Shown piece after piece: positions 1-9,872 of a stretch of DNA of 64,000 bases (position 1 is the stretch's first letter; each line of letters opens with the position of its first letter). Under the pieces are notes generated by a model. That model was not told the DNA's origin. It saw nothing but the letters and a program-made list of their open reading frames with translations, and did no database searches. A program made the position numbers and the translations under genes. The DNA is from CAWDMC01 sp963803295 (lineage in GTDB: Bacteria; Acidobacteriota; Terriglobia; UBA7540). The stretch lies in contig CAWDMC010000010.1 in assembly GCA_963803295.1 (NCBI GenBank), positions 558,001 through 622,000 on the forward strand. The letters are read 5' to 3'.

Positions 1-157
1 TGACGTTGCTCCGACCCTACTCTCATTGGCTGGTCATGAGATTCCGGGAACCATGCAAGGCCGTTCCTGGTTAGGAGTTCGGTAGGCACGGGCTTCGTAA
101 CACGCCCTCAGGTCTTACCAGAGAGGCTCCGGGGTAGCCGATACTAGGAGGCCGCCT

Positions 158-1258
158 ATGCGACGAAATCACCTGGTGTACTGGCCAGCTCCGCCGCTAC
201 GAGGCTGGCTCTATTTTCCAGGCCTCCTCGGCTTGATGCTCGCCTCAGCCACCCTATTCCAGGCACAGGACTCCACGGGAACCATCTACGGGCGAGTGAC
301 GGACTCGCGAGGTCAGGCGCAGCGACTCATGGTACACCTCTTTGCTGACGGAGAAATGCCGGCTGGCGCCGTCTACACCGGCACAGAAGGGCAATTTGCC
401 TTCCAGATGGTTCCGGGCGGGGAATACTGGGTGGTAGCGGAAGGCGAGGGGTTCAAGCCCGCCCGTCAGTCCGTCCGGCTCGACATCCACACCAATCCCA
501 ATGCGCAGGTGAACCTGTCACTTGAGAGCGCCTCCGCCGCGGTCGACTCACCTGGCCCCATGGTTTCAGGCAGTCCCTCGAGCCGGAAGGTGGATGTGAA
601 AAAGTCCTCGCCATCGTTCAATGCCCGCGCCGTGAGTGAGTACGCGAAAGGGAACGCCCGGCAGACGAAGGGCGATACGAAGGGCGCAATCGCGCACTAC
701 GAAAAGGCAATCCGCATTGATCCGTTGTTCTATCCAGCGCTCAACAATCTTGGTGGGGCCTACGAATCCCAGGGTGAGCACCAGCGGGCTGAGGCAACGC
801 TGATGAGGGCGCTGGAGATCAATCCGAGCGACGCGCAATCCTACGTGAACCTCGGGCACGTCTTGTACGAAGAAGGCCGTTACGGAGAGGCGCGCACCAG
901 ACTTGAAGAGGCCATAAGGCGCTCACCCAATTCCGCCACGGCACGCTTCCTGTTGGGCTCTGCCAACCTCAAGCTCGGGGACCTCGCTTCGGCGGAGTCT
1001 AACCTGAAGCAGGCCTGCCTTCTGGCGCCAAAGGGTTTGCCTGCCGCTCACCTGCAACTTGCCAACGTCTACCTGCGCTCGCACGATCTCGCCGCAGCAC
1101 GCAAGGAACTTGAGGACTATCTGCGGGCAAACCCCGACGATCCGCAAGCGCCGGCCATCCGCAAGCCTTCTCGTCAGTACGCAAAGCGGGGAATGATTTC
1201 ACCGCGGAGCGCGCGAAGAACGCAGAGAAACACAGAGCGAGATCCTTCGCAGCCATGA
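158..1258 (+). CDS. Secreted TPR protein with N-terminal carboxypeptidase-regulatory-like domain
   Basis: 366 aa. The N-terminus carries a hydrophobic segment (about residues 16-36, ending near FQAQ), consistent with export. Residues about 40-125 (start TGTIYGRVTDSRG) look like the beta-sandwich regulatory domain that Acidobacteria fuse to many surface proteins. After a Ser/Pro-rich linker, about five TPR units run from residue 165 to 330 (for example AIAHYEKAIRIDP), which normally mediate protein-protein contacts. The ATG is preceded by a strong TAGGAGG. The gene converges on the TonB receptor. No enzymatic motif is seen; a scaffold or assembly role in the envelope is an inference. Confidence 0.85.
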   Translation: MRRNHLVYWPAPPLRGWLYFPGLLGLMLASATLFQAQDSTGTIYGRVTDSRGQAQRLMVHLFADGEMPAGAVYTGTEGQFAFQMVPGGEYWVVAEGEGFKPARQSVRLDIHTNPNAQVNLSLESASAAVDSPGPMVSGSPSSRKVDVKKSSPSFNARAVSEYAKGNARQTKGDTKGAIAHYEKAIRIDPLFYPALNNLGGAYESQGEHQRAEATLMRALEINPSDAQSYVNLGHVLYEEGRYGEARTRLEEAIRRSPNSATARFLLGSANLKLGDLASAESNLKQACLLAPKGLPAAHLQLANVYLRSHDLAAARKELEDYLRANPDDPQAPAIRKPSRQYAKRGMISPRSARRTQRNTERDPSQP

Positions 1259-1287
1259 AAATAGCTGTACCGAAGGCACCTTGGACT

Positions 1288-1307
1288 GCGGTAGCGCTAG
1301 CTACCGC
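1288..1307. terminator. Hairpin between convergent genes
   Basis: A 7-bp stem GCGGTAG/CTACCGC with a 6-base loop lies in the 70-bp gap between two convergent genes. There is no clear T-run, so termination in either direction is only plausible. The stem sequence resembles the GTAGCGCC-type repeats found elsewhere in the window. Confidence 0.35.
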
Positions 1308-1328
1308 CTGTCGCCCGGAATTCAGGGC

Positions 1329-4300
1329 TCAGAACAACATCTTCAGCCCGAACTGGATCTGCCTGGGGAAGAAGGCAGACTGCGACAGTCCGAACACGGC
1401 AGCCGCCTGCCCGAACGTGGCGTTTGGTTGCCACAGGTTAGTTCGGTTGAAAATATTAAAAGCCTCAGCGCGGAACTGGAAGCTGAATCGCTCACCGGCT
1501 TTGATATCCTTGAACAGCGAGAAATCAACCTGACGCCAGTTCGGTCCGCGGAAGGTATTACGTCCCAGGTTGCCATTGAAGGCATTGCCGGCGCTGGTGG
1601 CGGGTGTGCAGCCCGCATTGGTCACGCTGTTGGCGCCACAGAAGAAGTCACCGGCGACCAAGTTGATAGTCGGGTGATCCGCTTCGAAGGCAGCATTGCT
1701 GGTGCTGTGGTTGGTGCTTCCGAAGGAGGGCGCATTTGGACGGTCATTGGCAGTCGTGTCACGGTTAAAGTCACATGCGCTACTCCGGGTCGAGGAATTG
1801 CTGCAGAACGGCGTCCACGGAAACCCGCTGTGAACTGAGATGATGGTGTTGGCTTCCCAGCCTCCGAGGACGTGACCCACAAGCCCCTTCTGGCTACTGT
1901 ACCAGGGTAAGTGGTAAACAGCGCTGAGCGAGAAGGCGTGCCGGACATCGAAGATAGAACTGCTATAGTCGAGCCCGGGCTTGGCCTGGTCCATGCTGAA
2001 GCCTTCCGCCGCCCCATTGGATGTGGTGGACCCGCTATGCCAAGTCGAACGAGTGTCCAGCGAGTGGGACCACACGTAGTTCGTATGCACCTCAAGGTTG
2101 TTGCTGAGCCGCTTCTCTACATCGATCTGGAGACCGTTGTAGTTCGAGTTCACCGAATTCTCCCAGGTCCGCAATCTGCCATAGAGGCAATTGACGAGAA
2201 CACAGGGGCCCGGACCCGATCCGCTTTGCAGATCACTGCCATCGAACAGCCGGTTGATATTCTCGGAACGGTAGAGCTTGTGGCCGAAGGTCCCCACCCA
2301 GGCGGTTTTTACAACGAAACCACCGCTAAATTGATGTTCAAGACTGAGTTGGCTGCTGTAGACGTAAGGATCGCGGAAGTCCTTGAGAACCAATCCGGTG
2401 AGTTGCGCCAGGTTTGCATTCCAGGGGTTCCAGCCCATAATGTTCCCAGCAAAGGCGCTCCCCGTCGCGCCGGCAGGACCGCTGCCGAGGCTTGACGGCG
2501 CTCCTGTATACGTGGGTGCAGCTCCGGCGACCGGGCCAAAAATGCACGTATCATTGTTCGTGGGCCCCGGATTGTTGATGCCCGTGCTGCAGCCACTCAC
2601 GTTAAAGGAGTAAAGAGGCGGATCCCAGCGCGAGTTGGAGAGTGCATTGTAGACCTCGCCATTGTAAGAAACCCCGAAACCTCCGCGCAGTGAAGTCTTG
2701 CTATCGCCCATCACATCCCAGGCAAAGCCGACCCGCGGGCCGAAGTTATTGTGATCGCCCGTGGCAAGGGCTCCTTTGGTCTGTTGAAATCCTCCCACGC
2801 ACGACTGGCCATTGTCGCCCGTGGCTCCCGAAATGTTCGTGTAGCAGTTAACTGACCGCAATTGCTCAGTGAGGCTATCCCCGCTACCGAGACCGAACAC
2901 GGTTGTCTGGCCATACTTTTCGGTGTGGCGAGTGTAGAGATCGTAGCGAAGTCCGAGCGTCAAACTAAGTCGCGGTGTGATCTTCCAATTGTCATTGATG
3001 AAGCCGCCGAACTCCCAGTTTCGCCAGGCGCGGATGTTGCTCGAGAGGTGTGCCTGCCCGGTGGAGTAACCCGTGGTTGGGTCAATGCCGGCAGGATCGA
3101 CGCCGGCCGCCTCGCCCTCCACGAAACCGGCCGCCAGCGAAACGCTGTCGTAGAACTCATAAGACGGACGGCCTACGTTGAATTCGCTGTTCTCGTAGTT
3201 GCGCTGTACACTCCCACCGAACTTGAGCTGGTGCTTTCCGTGAGTGACCGACACAATGTCGGAATACTGGAAAACCTCCTCGTGGAAGAGCTGCGGATAG
3301 CCAGAATAGTTGCCAAACTCCACTTCTCCCGTGTCGATGGTAATTTGCGGCACTCCAGAGGTATTGGAGCCGATGTCTGTGACGTTGCGGTTCCAGCCGA
3401 GGCGCATATCGTTCACCACCGTAGGACTTAAGGAGCGCGTCCAACCCAGCGAGAAGTGTGGATAGTCATAATGAGTGGGGCTGTGGAAGCCGCGGATCCC
3501 TACCAGCGCCGCGGCTACTCCACCGGTGGCGGCCGGGGAGTACAGAGGATCAGCATAACGGTCAAAAAAGTAGCTGCCGAAAACTTTGTCCTTGTCTCCT
3601 TGATAGTCGATCCGGCCTGAGAACTGATTGCCGTTGTAAAACTGGTTGAAGGTCTCGCTCCTCGAGGCAGCGTTGACCTGTCCGAAGGTAGGGAGGTCCG
3701 GGTTAGCCAGCAGCGCCGCACCAAGGCCCGTCGTCGGGTCGAGGCCATAGGACTGGATGCAACTAGCGTCAAACGTGCCACAGAAACCGCTGGTCCCGGT
3801 TACGTAGTCGCTCAAGCTCGTAATCCCGGTGGTCGGAGCGGGGCCCGGAAAATTCTTATAGAGCAGAGCTGCCACAGAATTGGGGGCGGCGCTCTGGACC
3901 AAAGCACTGAACTGAGGCGTTTCGATTTGCTCTAGCTCAGGGGTGAAGATCCGCGTCCGCTCACCCTCATAGGAACCAAAGAAAAACAGCCTATCCTTTT
4001 TGATCGGACCGCCCAAGGTGGCGCCGAACTGATTCATGTGGAAAGGATTCTTCGCAGAACCCGGAATCTCGTTCCCATTTGCGTCTAGCTTGTTCGTTTC
4101 AAAAAAATTGCGGGCGTCGAGGGCATCGTTGCGATCGTACTCGTAAACGTCTCCATGAAACTGGTTGCCCCCAGACTTAGTGGCGATTTGGGTGATGGAA
4201 CCCACCACACTTCCGTACTCGGCCGAGAGTTGCTCCGTGTCCACGCGGAATTCCTGGACGCTGTCGACGGAGGGCTGTGTGTTACTGCCGCCGCTCAGGC

Positions 4301-4916
4301 CTTTATCGGAGATTCCGTCGATTTGGTACCCATTCATGTTCACGCGGGCGCCGTTCACCACCGTAGTGAAACCCCGGTTGCCTGGTTCTGTGACCAGGTT
4401 CGTAGTGTTGACTGCTCCCGGTGCAAGCTGGATCAATTGGAAAATGTTGCGGCCATTCAGGGGCATGTTCTGCACCTGAGTGCTCGTGACCAACTCGCTC
4501 ATGCGATTTGACTCGGTATCAACCAGCGGCGCCTCTCCGGAGACCGTTACTTCTTCCCTTACTGCGCCGACTTCGAGCTTAAAATCCACGCGCTGGGTGT
4601 ATCCCACACTCAACTGAACGTGGGTATTCACCATCGTTTTGAACCCCGTGGACGTTGCTTGCAGAGTGTAAAAACCAGGATTCAAATTACTGGCTGTGTA
4701 AAGGCCGGACGAGTTCGCGTTTTGGTTGACCGTGACGTTCGTCGCCTCATTGGTAATCCTAACCACGGCTCCTGGAATAATAGCGCCGGTCTGGTCGGTA
4801 ACGACTCCGGTAAAAGCGCCGCTCGCCACCTGCGCCCGCGCGACAGGTAGAGACGTGAGCAGAACAGCGGCGATCAATAAACACTCAACTATTGCAATTC
4901 GTCTTGTCTTGATCAT
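1329..4916 (-). CDS. TonB-dependent receptor, Oar/carboxypeptidase-regulatory type
   Basis: 1195 aa from the chosen start. A signal peptide (MIKTRRIAIVECLLIAAVLL, then PVARAQ) is followed by a carboxypeptidase-regulatory-like domain (GAFTGVVTDQTGAIIPGAVV). A plug domain comes next (NMPLNGRNIFQLIQLAPG; VNGARVNMNGYQIDG), then a long beta-barrel rich in YDLY/RYDLY-like strands ending in aromatic FGLKMLF, typical for outer-membrane insertion. The family imports large substrates using TonB energy; the ligand cannot be read from sequence. ATG at 4916 was chosen over upstream ATG or alternative starts because GGAG lies 6 bases before it and the signal peptide begins there. Such receptors are strongly expanded in Acidobacteriota. 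Two sulfatase-like genes lie just upstream on the same strand. Confidence 0.9.
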   Translation of the reverse strand: MIKTRRIAIVECLLIAAVLLTSLPVARAQVASGAFTGVVTDQTGAIIPGAVVRITNEATNVTVNQNANSSGLYTASNLNPGFYTLQATSTGFKTMVNTHVQLSVGYTQRVDFKLEVGAVREEVTVSGEAPLVDTESNRMSELVTSTQVQNMPLNGRNIFQLIQLAPGAVNTTNLVTEPGNRGFTTVVNGARVNMNGYQIDGISDKGLSGGSNTQPSVDSVQEFRVDTEQLSAEYGSVVGSITQIATKSGGNQFHGDVYEYDRNDALDARNFFETNKLDANGNEIPGSAKNPFHMNQFGATLGGPIKKDRLFFFGSYEGERTRIFTPELEQIETPQFSALVQSAAPNSVAALLYKNFPGPAPTTGITSLSDYVTGTSGFCGTFDASCIQSYGLDPTTGLGAALLANPDLPTFGQVNAASRSETFNQFYNGNQFSGRIDYQGDKDKVFGSYFFDRYADPLYSPAATGGVAAALVGIRGFHSPTHYDYPHFSLGWTRSLSPTVVNDMRLGWNRNVTDIGSNTSGVPQITIDTGEVEFGNYSGYPQLFHEEVFQYSDIVSVTHGKHQLKFGGSVQRNYENSEFNVGRPSYEFYDSVSLAAGFVEGEAAGVDPAGIDPTTGYSTGQAHLSSNIRAWRNWEFGGFINDNWKITPRLSLTLGLRYDLYTRHTEKYGQTTVFGLGSGDSLTEQLRSVNCYTNISGATGDNGQSCVGGFQQTKGALATGDHNNFGPRVGFAWDVMGDSKTSLRGGFGVSYNGEVYNALSNSRWDPPLYSFNVSGCSTGINNPGPTNNDTCIFGPVAGAAPTYTGAPSSLGSGPAGATGSAFAGNIMGWNPWNANLAQLTGLVLKDFRDPYVYSSQLSLEHQFSGGFVVKTAWVGTFGHKLYRSENINRLFDGSDLQSGSGPGPCVLVNCLYGRLRTWENSVNSNYNGLQIDVEKRLSNNLEVHTNYVWSHSLDTRSTWHSGSTTSNGAAEGFSMDQAKPGLDYSSSIFDVRHAFSLSAVYHLPWYSSQKGLVGHVLGGWEANTIISVHSGFPWTPFCSNSSTRSSACDFNRDTTANDRPNAPSFGSTNHSTSNAAFEADHPTINLVAGDFFCGANSVTNAGCTPATSAGNAFNGNLGRNTFRGPNWRQVDFSLFKDIKAGERFSFQFRAEAFNIFNRTNLWQPNATFGQAAAVFGLSQSAFFPRQIQFGLKMLF

Positions 4917-5180
4917 GGTGGTCTCCATGTGTTCGGCACTGCCGAGAAATGAGCCCCCAGGCGAATAACAAAGTACACTACTCCCCGATCGTCGCAATCC
5001 ACGGTCGAGAAGGTATAACCCTACCCTCCCGTCACGCGGCCCGGCGTACACGTCGACAGTCAAAGCGCTCTTACAGTGCAGACCCGATTTTTCGCAGACC
5101 CAGACGACTAGACTTCGGCCTTACTTTGCTACCGAGGGGTAACCGATGTCAAGAAGAATCTGGTAATTCCGGCTTCAAAT

Positions 5181-7382
5181 TTAGTTATGGGTAGGAGAAG
5201 AAAAAGCTGATGAATATTGGCGGCAGAGATCCTTACTGATGGCGCAAACTCTCTGGTAATAGCCATCCGCTTCAGTCCGTCGGCCCTCCTTAACATATTG
5301 CAAAGCAAGGTTTAAATAAGGAGCAGCGTAGTCCGGCTTAAGCCGGGTGGCCGTCTTATAGGCCTCGATTGCTTGAGTGTTATCTCCTATGTTAGCGCGG
5401 GCAATACCTAAATAGTTATAGGCCACGGCATCGCGGAAACCCAGGTCGATGCCGCGCTGAATTTCAGCTGCGGCTTCCTGGTATCTGCGCAGGTCTGCCA
5501 TAACCACACCGTAATCGGCATGACCCTGGGCAAATCGTGGATGGCTCTCGACCACTTGAGCCAACTCGGAGCGAGCGCGATCCATTAGATTTTCGTGCCG
5601 GTAAACCTTGGCCAGCGCCACCCTCGCCAGGAAGTTTCCCGGATTCGATCGGAGCGCAAGCTCAAAGCTGGCAGCCGCCTCCCGGTCTTCGCCGGAGAGC
5701 ATGTACGCCCTGCCCAGACCCAGGGCGGCTTGGTCGAAGGCCGGATTGATGGAAAGCGTTTTGCGAAATTCTTCTTTGGCGGACTCCGCCTGTCCCCAAG
5801 CAAGGTAGTTCTCTCCCCGCTCGAAATGCACAACATAAAGCGCGGGCTCCTGCCGGACAAGCTCGGAGAGGATCCGATCCGCTTCTTTGTATTCCCCCTG
5901 CCGACTGAGGTCTCCGGCATGAAGGATCTGGTTAAAAGTTGCGATCTTGTCTTTGGGGTCGGCCTTAGCACCCGTTCGCGCGCTGCGGTAGGCGGTATAC
6001 CCGAGCGACCTCAGCTTTTCCACGGTCTCAGGGTCCGGGGATTTCGGCGGGGCAAGCGTTCTGGTTGTGGTGAATCGGCTCGCGAAAGCGGCCAGTTGCG
6101 CATGCAAAGCCGAGGCTGCAGCGGCATGTGCCGTGATCACGTTCGAATGCTCGACTCGATCATCACGCAGGTCGTACAACTCGGGTCGCGGAGCCTCCAC
6201 ATATTCATATTTTGACGTCACCACCGCGCGAAGCTCGTGCCATCCGAATGAGTTGCGCGGATAGTAAGACTCCGCGTAGACAGCATCGTCCTGCGAACCA
6301 GATGCCGCTTTAGGAGACTCGGTTAAACCGGTCAGCAGCCCGTGTCCTTGAAATCCGCCGGAGTCAGCCGACGGGATGCGGCAGACCTGGGCGATCGTGC
6401 TGGCGATGTCCACCGTCGAAACCGGCAATGACAGGCGTGATGTCTGTGCCGATTGGCCGGTCTGCTCGGGATGGCCACAAGGGCCCCCTTGGCAAGATCG
6501 AGGAAGCCTCAAGATGAGAGGCACATGAAGGGTCGAGTCATAGACGAAGAATCCATGCTCAGCCTCGCCGTGCTCTCCCAGCGACTCGCCATGATCGCTT
6601 GTGAGCACCACCAAAGTGTTGTCGTAGAGGGCCAGCTGCCGCAGGCGGGCAAAGACCCTACCCACCTGGGCATCGTCGAAGGCGATAGCGCCGTCGTAAG
6701 GACGGCTTCGATAGCGGGTGCGATAAGGGTCAGGGGCACGGTAAGGGCTGTGGGCATCATAGAGGTGAAGCCACACAAAAAAAGGCTCGCTGCTGTTTCG
6801 CCCGCTGTTTCGCCCACTATTTCGACTAATCCAATCGAGCGCCCGATCCACGGTACGATCACCAGGGCGTTGCACCAGAAACAGTTGGGCGGATTCGCCT
6901 AAGTCGGGTCCCATATCGTCGTCGTAGGTTTCGAAGCCCCGGTCGAGTCCCCACATCGAGTTCAGGACGAAGGAACTCACGAAAGCGGCCGTGTGATAGC
7001 CGTTGTGGCGAAGCGCTTCGGCGAGTGTCGGAATGCCGGCCGGCAGTCCCGGTGAGGTAAAGTCCCTCACACCGTTGAACATCGGATAGGTGCCCGTAAG
7101 AATCACTGCGTGCGAGGGCAAGGTGATGGGAACCTGCGTATAAGCGTTGGCGAAGCGCAAACCCTCGACCGCGAGCCGGTCAATATTAGGCGTCTGGATG
7201 CGGGAATATCCGTAACAGGAGAGATGGTCCGCTCGCACAGTATCGAGGGTGATGAGCAGAACCGAGGGGCGACTCGATTCCCTGACTACACGATCCGCCC
7301 GGCTGCCCATGGCCGGGCAGAGAGCCGCGCAGGCTATCGAGACGAGTGCCCATAACCTCGGGATGATGCAGTGGCGATACAT
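5181..7382 (-). CDS. Exported sulfatase-like (alkaline phosphatase superfamily) protein with C-terminal TPRs
   Basis: 733 aa. Signal peptide at about 1-30; sulfatase-fold domain at about 38-450 with the metal motif LITLDTVRADHLSCYGY and the distal metal/His region TSDHGESLGEHGEAEHGF; several TPR units from about 480 to 725. At the catalytic site the usual C/S-x-P-S-R is T88-L-P-S-H92, so there is no Cys or Ser for formylglycine formation; a threonine nucleophile, as in other alkaline-phosphatase-superfamily hydrolases or transferases, is likelier. An in-frame 12-base tandem repeat near 6785-6825 encodes an NSGRNSGRNS stretch. It lies 38 bp downstream of a paralogue. Substrate unknown. Confidence 0.85.
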   Translation of the reverse strand: MYRHCIIPRLWALVSIACAALCPAMGSRADRVVRESSRPSVLLITLDTVRADHLSCYGYSRIQTPNIDRLAVEGLRFANAYTQVPITLPSHAVILTGTYPMFNGVRDFTSPGLPAGIPTLAEALRHNGYHTAAFVSSFVLNSMWGLDRGFETYDDDMGPDLGESAQLFLVQRPGDRTVDRALDWISRNSGRNSGRNSSEPFFVWLHLYDAHSPYRAPDPYRTRYRSRPYDGAIAFDDAQVGRVFARLRQLALYDNTLVVLTSDHGESLGEHGEAEHGFFVYDSTLHVPLILRLPRSCQGGPCGHPEQTGQSAQTSRLSLPVSTVDIASTIAQVCRIPSADSGGFQGHGLLTGLTESPKAASGSQDDAVYAESYYPRNSFGWHELRAVVTSKYEYVEAPRPELYDLRDDRVEHSNVITAHAAAASALHAQLAAFASRFTTTRTLAPPKSPDPETVEKLRSLGYTAYRSARTGAKADPKDKIATFNQILHAGDLSRQGEYKEADRILSELVRQEPALYVVHFERGENYLAWGQAESAKEEFRKTLSINPAFDQAALGLGRAYMLSGEDREAAASFELALRSNPGNFLARVALAKVYRHENLMDRARSELAQVVESHPRFAQGHADYGVVMADLRRYQEAAAEIQRGIDLGFRDAVAYNYLGIARANIGDNTQAIEAYKTATRLKPDYAAPYLNLALQYVKEGRRTEADGYYQRVCAISKDLCRQYSSAFSSPTHN

Positions 7383-7390
7383 TCTAATTC

Positions 7391-7430
7391 CTACTTCACG
7401 CTACTTCGGGCCACTTCCGGCTACTTCCTG
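7391..7430. repeat. Four imperfect 10-bp tandem repeats
   Basis: Consecutive units CTACTTCACG, CTACTTCGGG, CCACTTCCGG and CTACTTCCTG fill the short gap between the two sulfatase-like genes and run into the stop codon of the upstream one. Confidence 0.6.
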
Positions 7431-9385
7431 CCTAGGCCAAATTCCCGGTCTGCCTCGGCGGTCCGGCCCTGGGCCTGGTAGGCTCGCCCCAGGTTGTAAT
7501 GCGCTTTGGCAAAGTCGGGCGCAATCTGGAGAGCACGTTCAAGTGCGTGAGCCGCGTCTTCAGGGCGGCCCTGATAGAGTTGCAGTTCACCCAGGGCCTC
7601 GTAGGCACGAGCGTAGTCGGGCTTGATTCTGATGGCGCGCTCGAAGGCATGTTGGGCGTCAGCTACGCGCTTCTGCCTGAGTAGTGCGGCGCCGAGATCA
7701 TAAGCGGCGGAGAAATTGGTAGGATCAAGTTCGAGAGCACGTTCGAATGAGATGATGGCGCCGTCGAAATCGCCCAATTCAACTTGAGTCAAACCGAGAT
7801 AATACGAGGCGAGCGCGAATTTCGGATCCAGTTTCAGGGTCGACTGGAAATTGTCCGCGGCGCGCCGGTAGTCCTTTAACCGATAGTAATCGATAGCCTT
7901 CAAATAGTGGATGGGCATCAAATCGGGATCGCTCTGTCGTGCCTGTTCCAGCTTGCGCAATGATTCCTGATAGCGGCCACGCTGGCCGTCTTCCATGGCT
8001 TCTGAGAATAGCTCGTAGACCTGAATCCGATCTTTTGGATCGGGCAGCGGCCGGCCACTCTGAGCCGAAAAGTGTCCGCCGCCCACAGCCGCGTACCCAA
8101 GAGAGCGCAACCGATCGAGCAAAGCAAGGTCAGTAAGCTCCTTCTCAGCCGTAGCATTTCCGCCCACCGGGGTGAACTTGCGCACCATGACCTCGAGCCG
8201 GCCACGCATCCGGTCCGCCTCGGACTTGTGGCGTTCGATCAGATTCTTTAACTCGTGAGGATCAACCCGCGTGTCGTAAAGCTCAGGGTGAGGCGCATCG
8301 ATGTACTTGACGCCCTGCGACTGGAGTCCCCGCAATTGGCTCCAACCGAAGTGCAATAAGGGCAAATACGTCTCCGAATATAGCAGCGATGCCCCGGCCA
8401 GATGCGATTGTCCCTGCATTTCCCGCAGCAGGCTGCGGCCCTGCACGCTTTTGGGAATGGCGATTCCCAACGACTCCAAGAGTGTGGGCATTACGTCCAC
8501 CAGAGACGATTCACTCTGGACCACGCGCGGCTCGAAACCAGGAATCTTGATGAGCAAGGGTATGTGCAGGGTCGAATTATAGATGAAGAAGCCGTGGGTC
8601 TTTTCGCCGTGTTCCCCCAAGCCCTCGCCATGATCGGCCGCCAGCACGATCGCACTGTTCTGGTAAATCGAGTTCTGGCGCAGGTAAGCTATCAGCCGCC
8701 CGACCTGCGTGTCGTCAAAGGCGATCTCGCCGTCGTAAGGGCTGGCGCGGTAGCGGGAGGCGTAAGGTTCCGGTGGAGCGTAGGGATAGTGAGGATCATA
8801 GAGATGAACCCACAGGAAGAACGGGCGGTGCGGCAACACCTTCAACCACTTTAGGGTTTCATCCACAACCTGATCGCCCGGCCGTTTCAGCCGGTCCAGG
8901 TTGGTTTCGTCGAGGCGGTTAAATTCAAAGTGGTCGAAATAAACACCGAAGCCTTGGTCGAGGCCGAAACGAGAGTCAAGCACAGCGCCACCGATGAAAG
9001 CCGCTGTGGCGTAACCCCTGTCGCGGAGAACCTTGGCGAGCGTGTTCGCGTTGGCCGGAACCCGGTTACCGCTGAAGTCATGCATCCCTGTGGCCATCGG
9101 GAAGGCGCCGGTAAATATCGCCGTATGGGCGGGCAGAGTGATCGGAATCGGAGTGTAGGCTTGGGTGAAACGAACGGCGTCGCGCGCCAGCGCGTCGATC
9201 TCCGGCGTGTGAATCTTGGCATCGCCATAGCAGCCGAGGTGATCGGCTCGAAGGGTGTCGATGGTAATGAAGATTATGTTGGATTTCGACTTCGAGCCCT
9301 CGTCTGGGGTCGTGCCGCCATGAATGAGCAGCGATGCCGAAATGAGACAGGCCAGAGCCATCCACGCAAGGCGGATTCGGAGCAT
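7421..9385 (-). CDS. Exported sulfatase-like protein with C-terminal TPRs (paralogue)
   Basis: 654 aa from ATG 9385; a TTG at 9451 with an AGAGG upstream is an alternative start. ATG was preferred because a clean signal peptide (MLRIRLAWMALACLISASLL) starts there, although it has no good ribosome site. The sulfatase fold is recognised by FITIDTLRADHLGCYGD and AADHGEGLGEHGEKTHGF; TPRs occupy about the last 190 residues. As in the downstream paralogue, the active-site position is threonine (PITLPAH, T83), not the Cys/Ser of true sulfatases. The shared layout shows tandem duplication. The pair may be an operon that serves the neighbouring TonB receptor, which is inference. Confidence 0.85.
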   Translation of the reverse strand: MLRIRLAWMALACLISASLLIHGGTTPDEGSKSKSNIIFITIDTLRADHLGCYGDAKIHTPEIDALARDAVRFTQAYTPIPITLPAHTAIFTGAFPMATGMHDFSGNRVPANANTLAKVLRDRGYATAAFIGGAVLDSRFGLDQGFGVYFDHFEFNRLDETNLDRLKRPGDQVVDETLKWLKVLPHRPFFLWVHLYDPHYPYAPPEPYASRYRASPYDGEIAFDDTQVGRLIAYLRQNSIYQNSAIVLAADHGEGLGEHGEKTHGFFIYNSTLHIPLLIKIPGFEPRVVQSESSLVDVMPTLLESLGIAIPKSVQGRSLLREMQGQSHLAGASLLYSETYLPLLHFGWSQLRGLQSQGVKYIDAPHPELYDTRVDPHELKNLIERHKSEADRMRGRLEVMVRKFTPVGGNATAEKELTDLALLDRLRSLGYAAVGGGHFSAQSGRPLPDPKDRIQVYELFSEAMEDGQRGRYQESLRKLEQARQSDPDLMPIHYLKAIDYYRLKDYRRAADNFQSTLKLDPKFALASYYLGLTQVELGDFDGAIISFERALELDPTNFSAAYDLGAALLRQKRVADAQHAFERAIRIKPDYARAYEALGELQLYQGRPEDAAHALERALQIAPDFAKAHYNLGRAYQAQGRTAEADREFGLGRK

Positions 9386-9872
9386 ACGTCTGCCGTCGGG
9401 GCGCTTCCTAACGAGGTCATTTGGAGGACACTGAGCGAGCGGGGGAGTCAACTATTCATGACCTCTCGGCCCTCAGTGGTTTGCCGCTGCCTCTGCGTCG
9501 GGTCAAAGGCTCAATCGCGATCGCAACTTTTGTCGGGCCTGTTTGGTATTTTACCTGAGCGAAGGGAGACTTGGATAGGCAAGTCACCATTCTCTCCGCT
9601 GCTTCGTCCCAGAGAAGATCACAAGAGCCACCGCGGCAACGGGCCAGGAGTCGCACAATTCTCGCCTCAGCGTCGTAATCCCGCTTGAATCCCGCAGGTT
9701 TTCCGCAAGTTTTCCGCACTTTTCCCCGCTCGTGAATCCCGCTAGGTTCTTTGGCACACGAGGCTTGACGAATCAACAGCAGGTTGTTCCTTGTTGTTGC
9801 CGGGAAAGGCGGTTGTGTGCTACACATGAGTCAGCCACAAAAAGACACGATACTCTGCAAGGAGTTGAAGCT
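9386..9872. other. Divergent intergenic region, no gene seen
   Basis: About 490 bp between the divergent sulfatase-like and peroxiredoxin genes. Open frames here lack family resemblance and ribosome sites. Promoters for both genes must lie here, but no convincing -35/-10 pair was found. Confidence 0.5.

Noticed and set aside
9456..9827. 123-aa open frame on the minus strand upstream of the sulfatase-like gene
   Set aside because: No ribosome site, no family resemblance, lies in a divergent promoter region.
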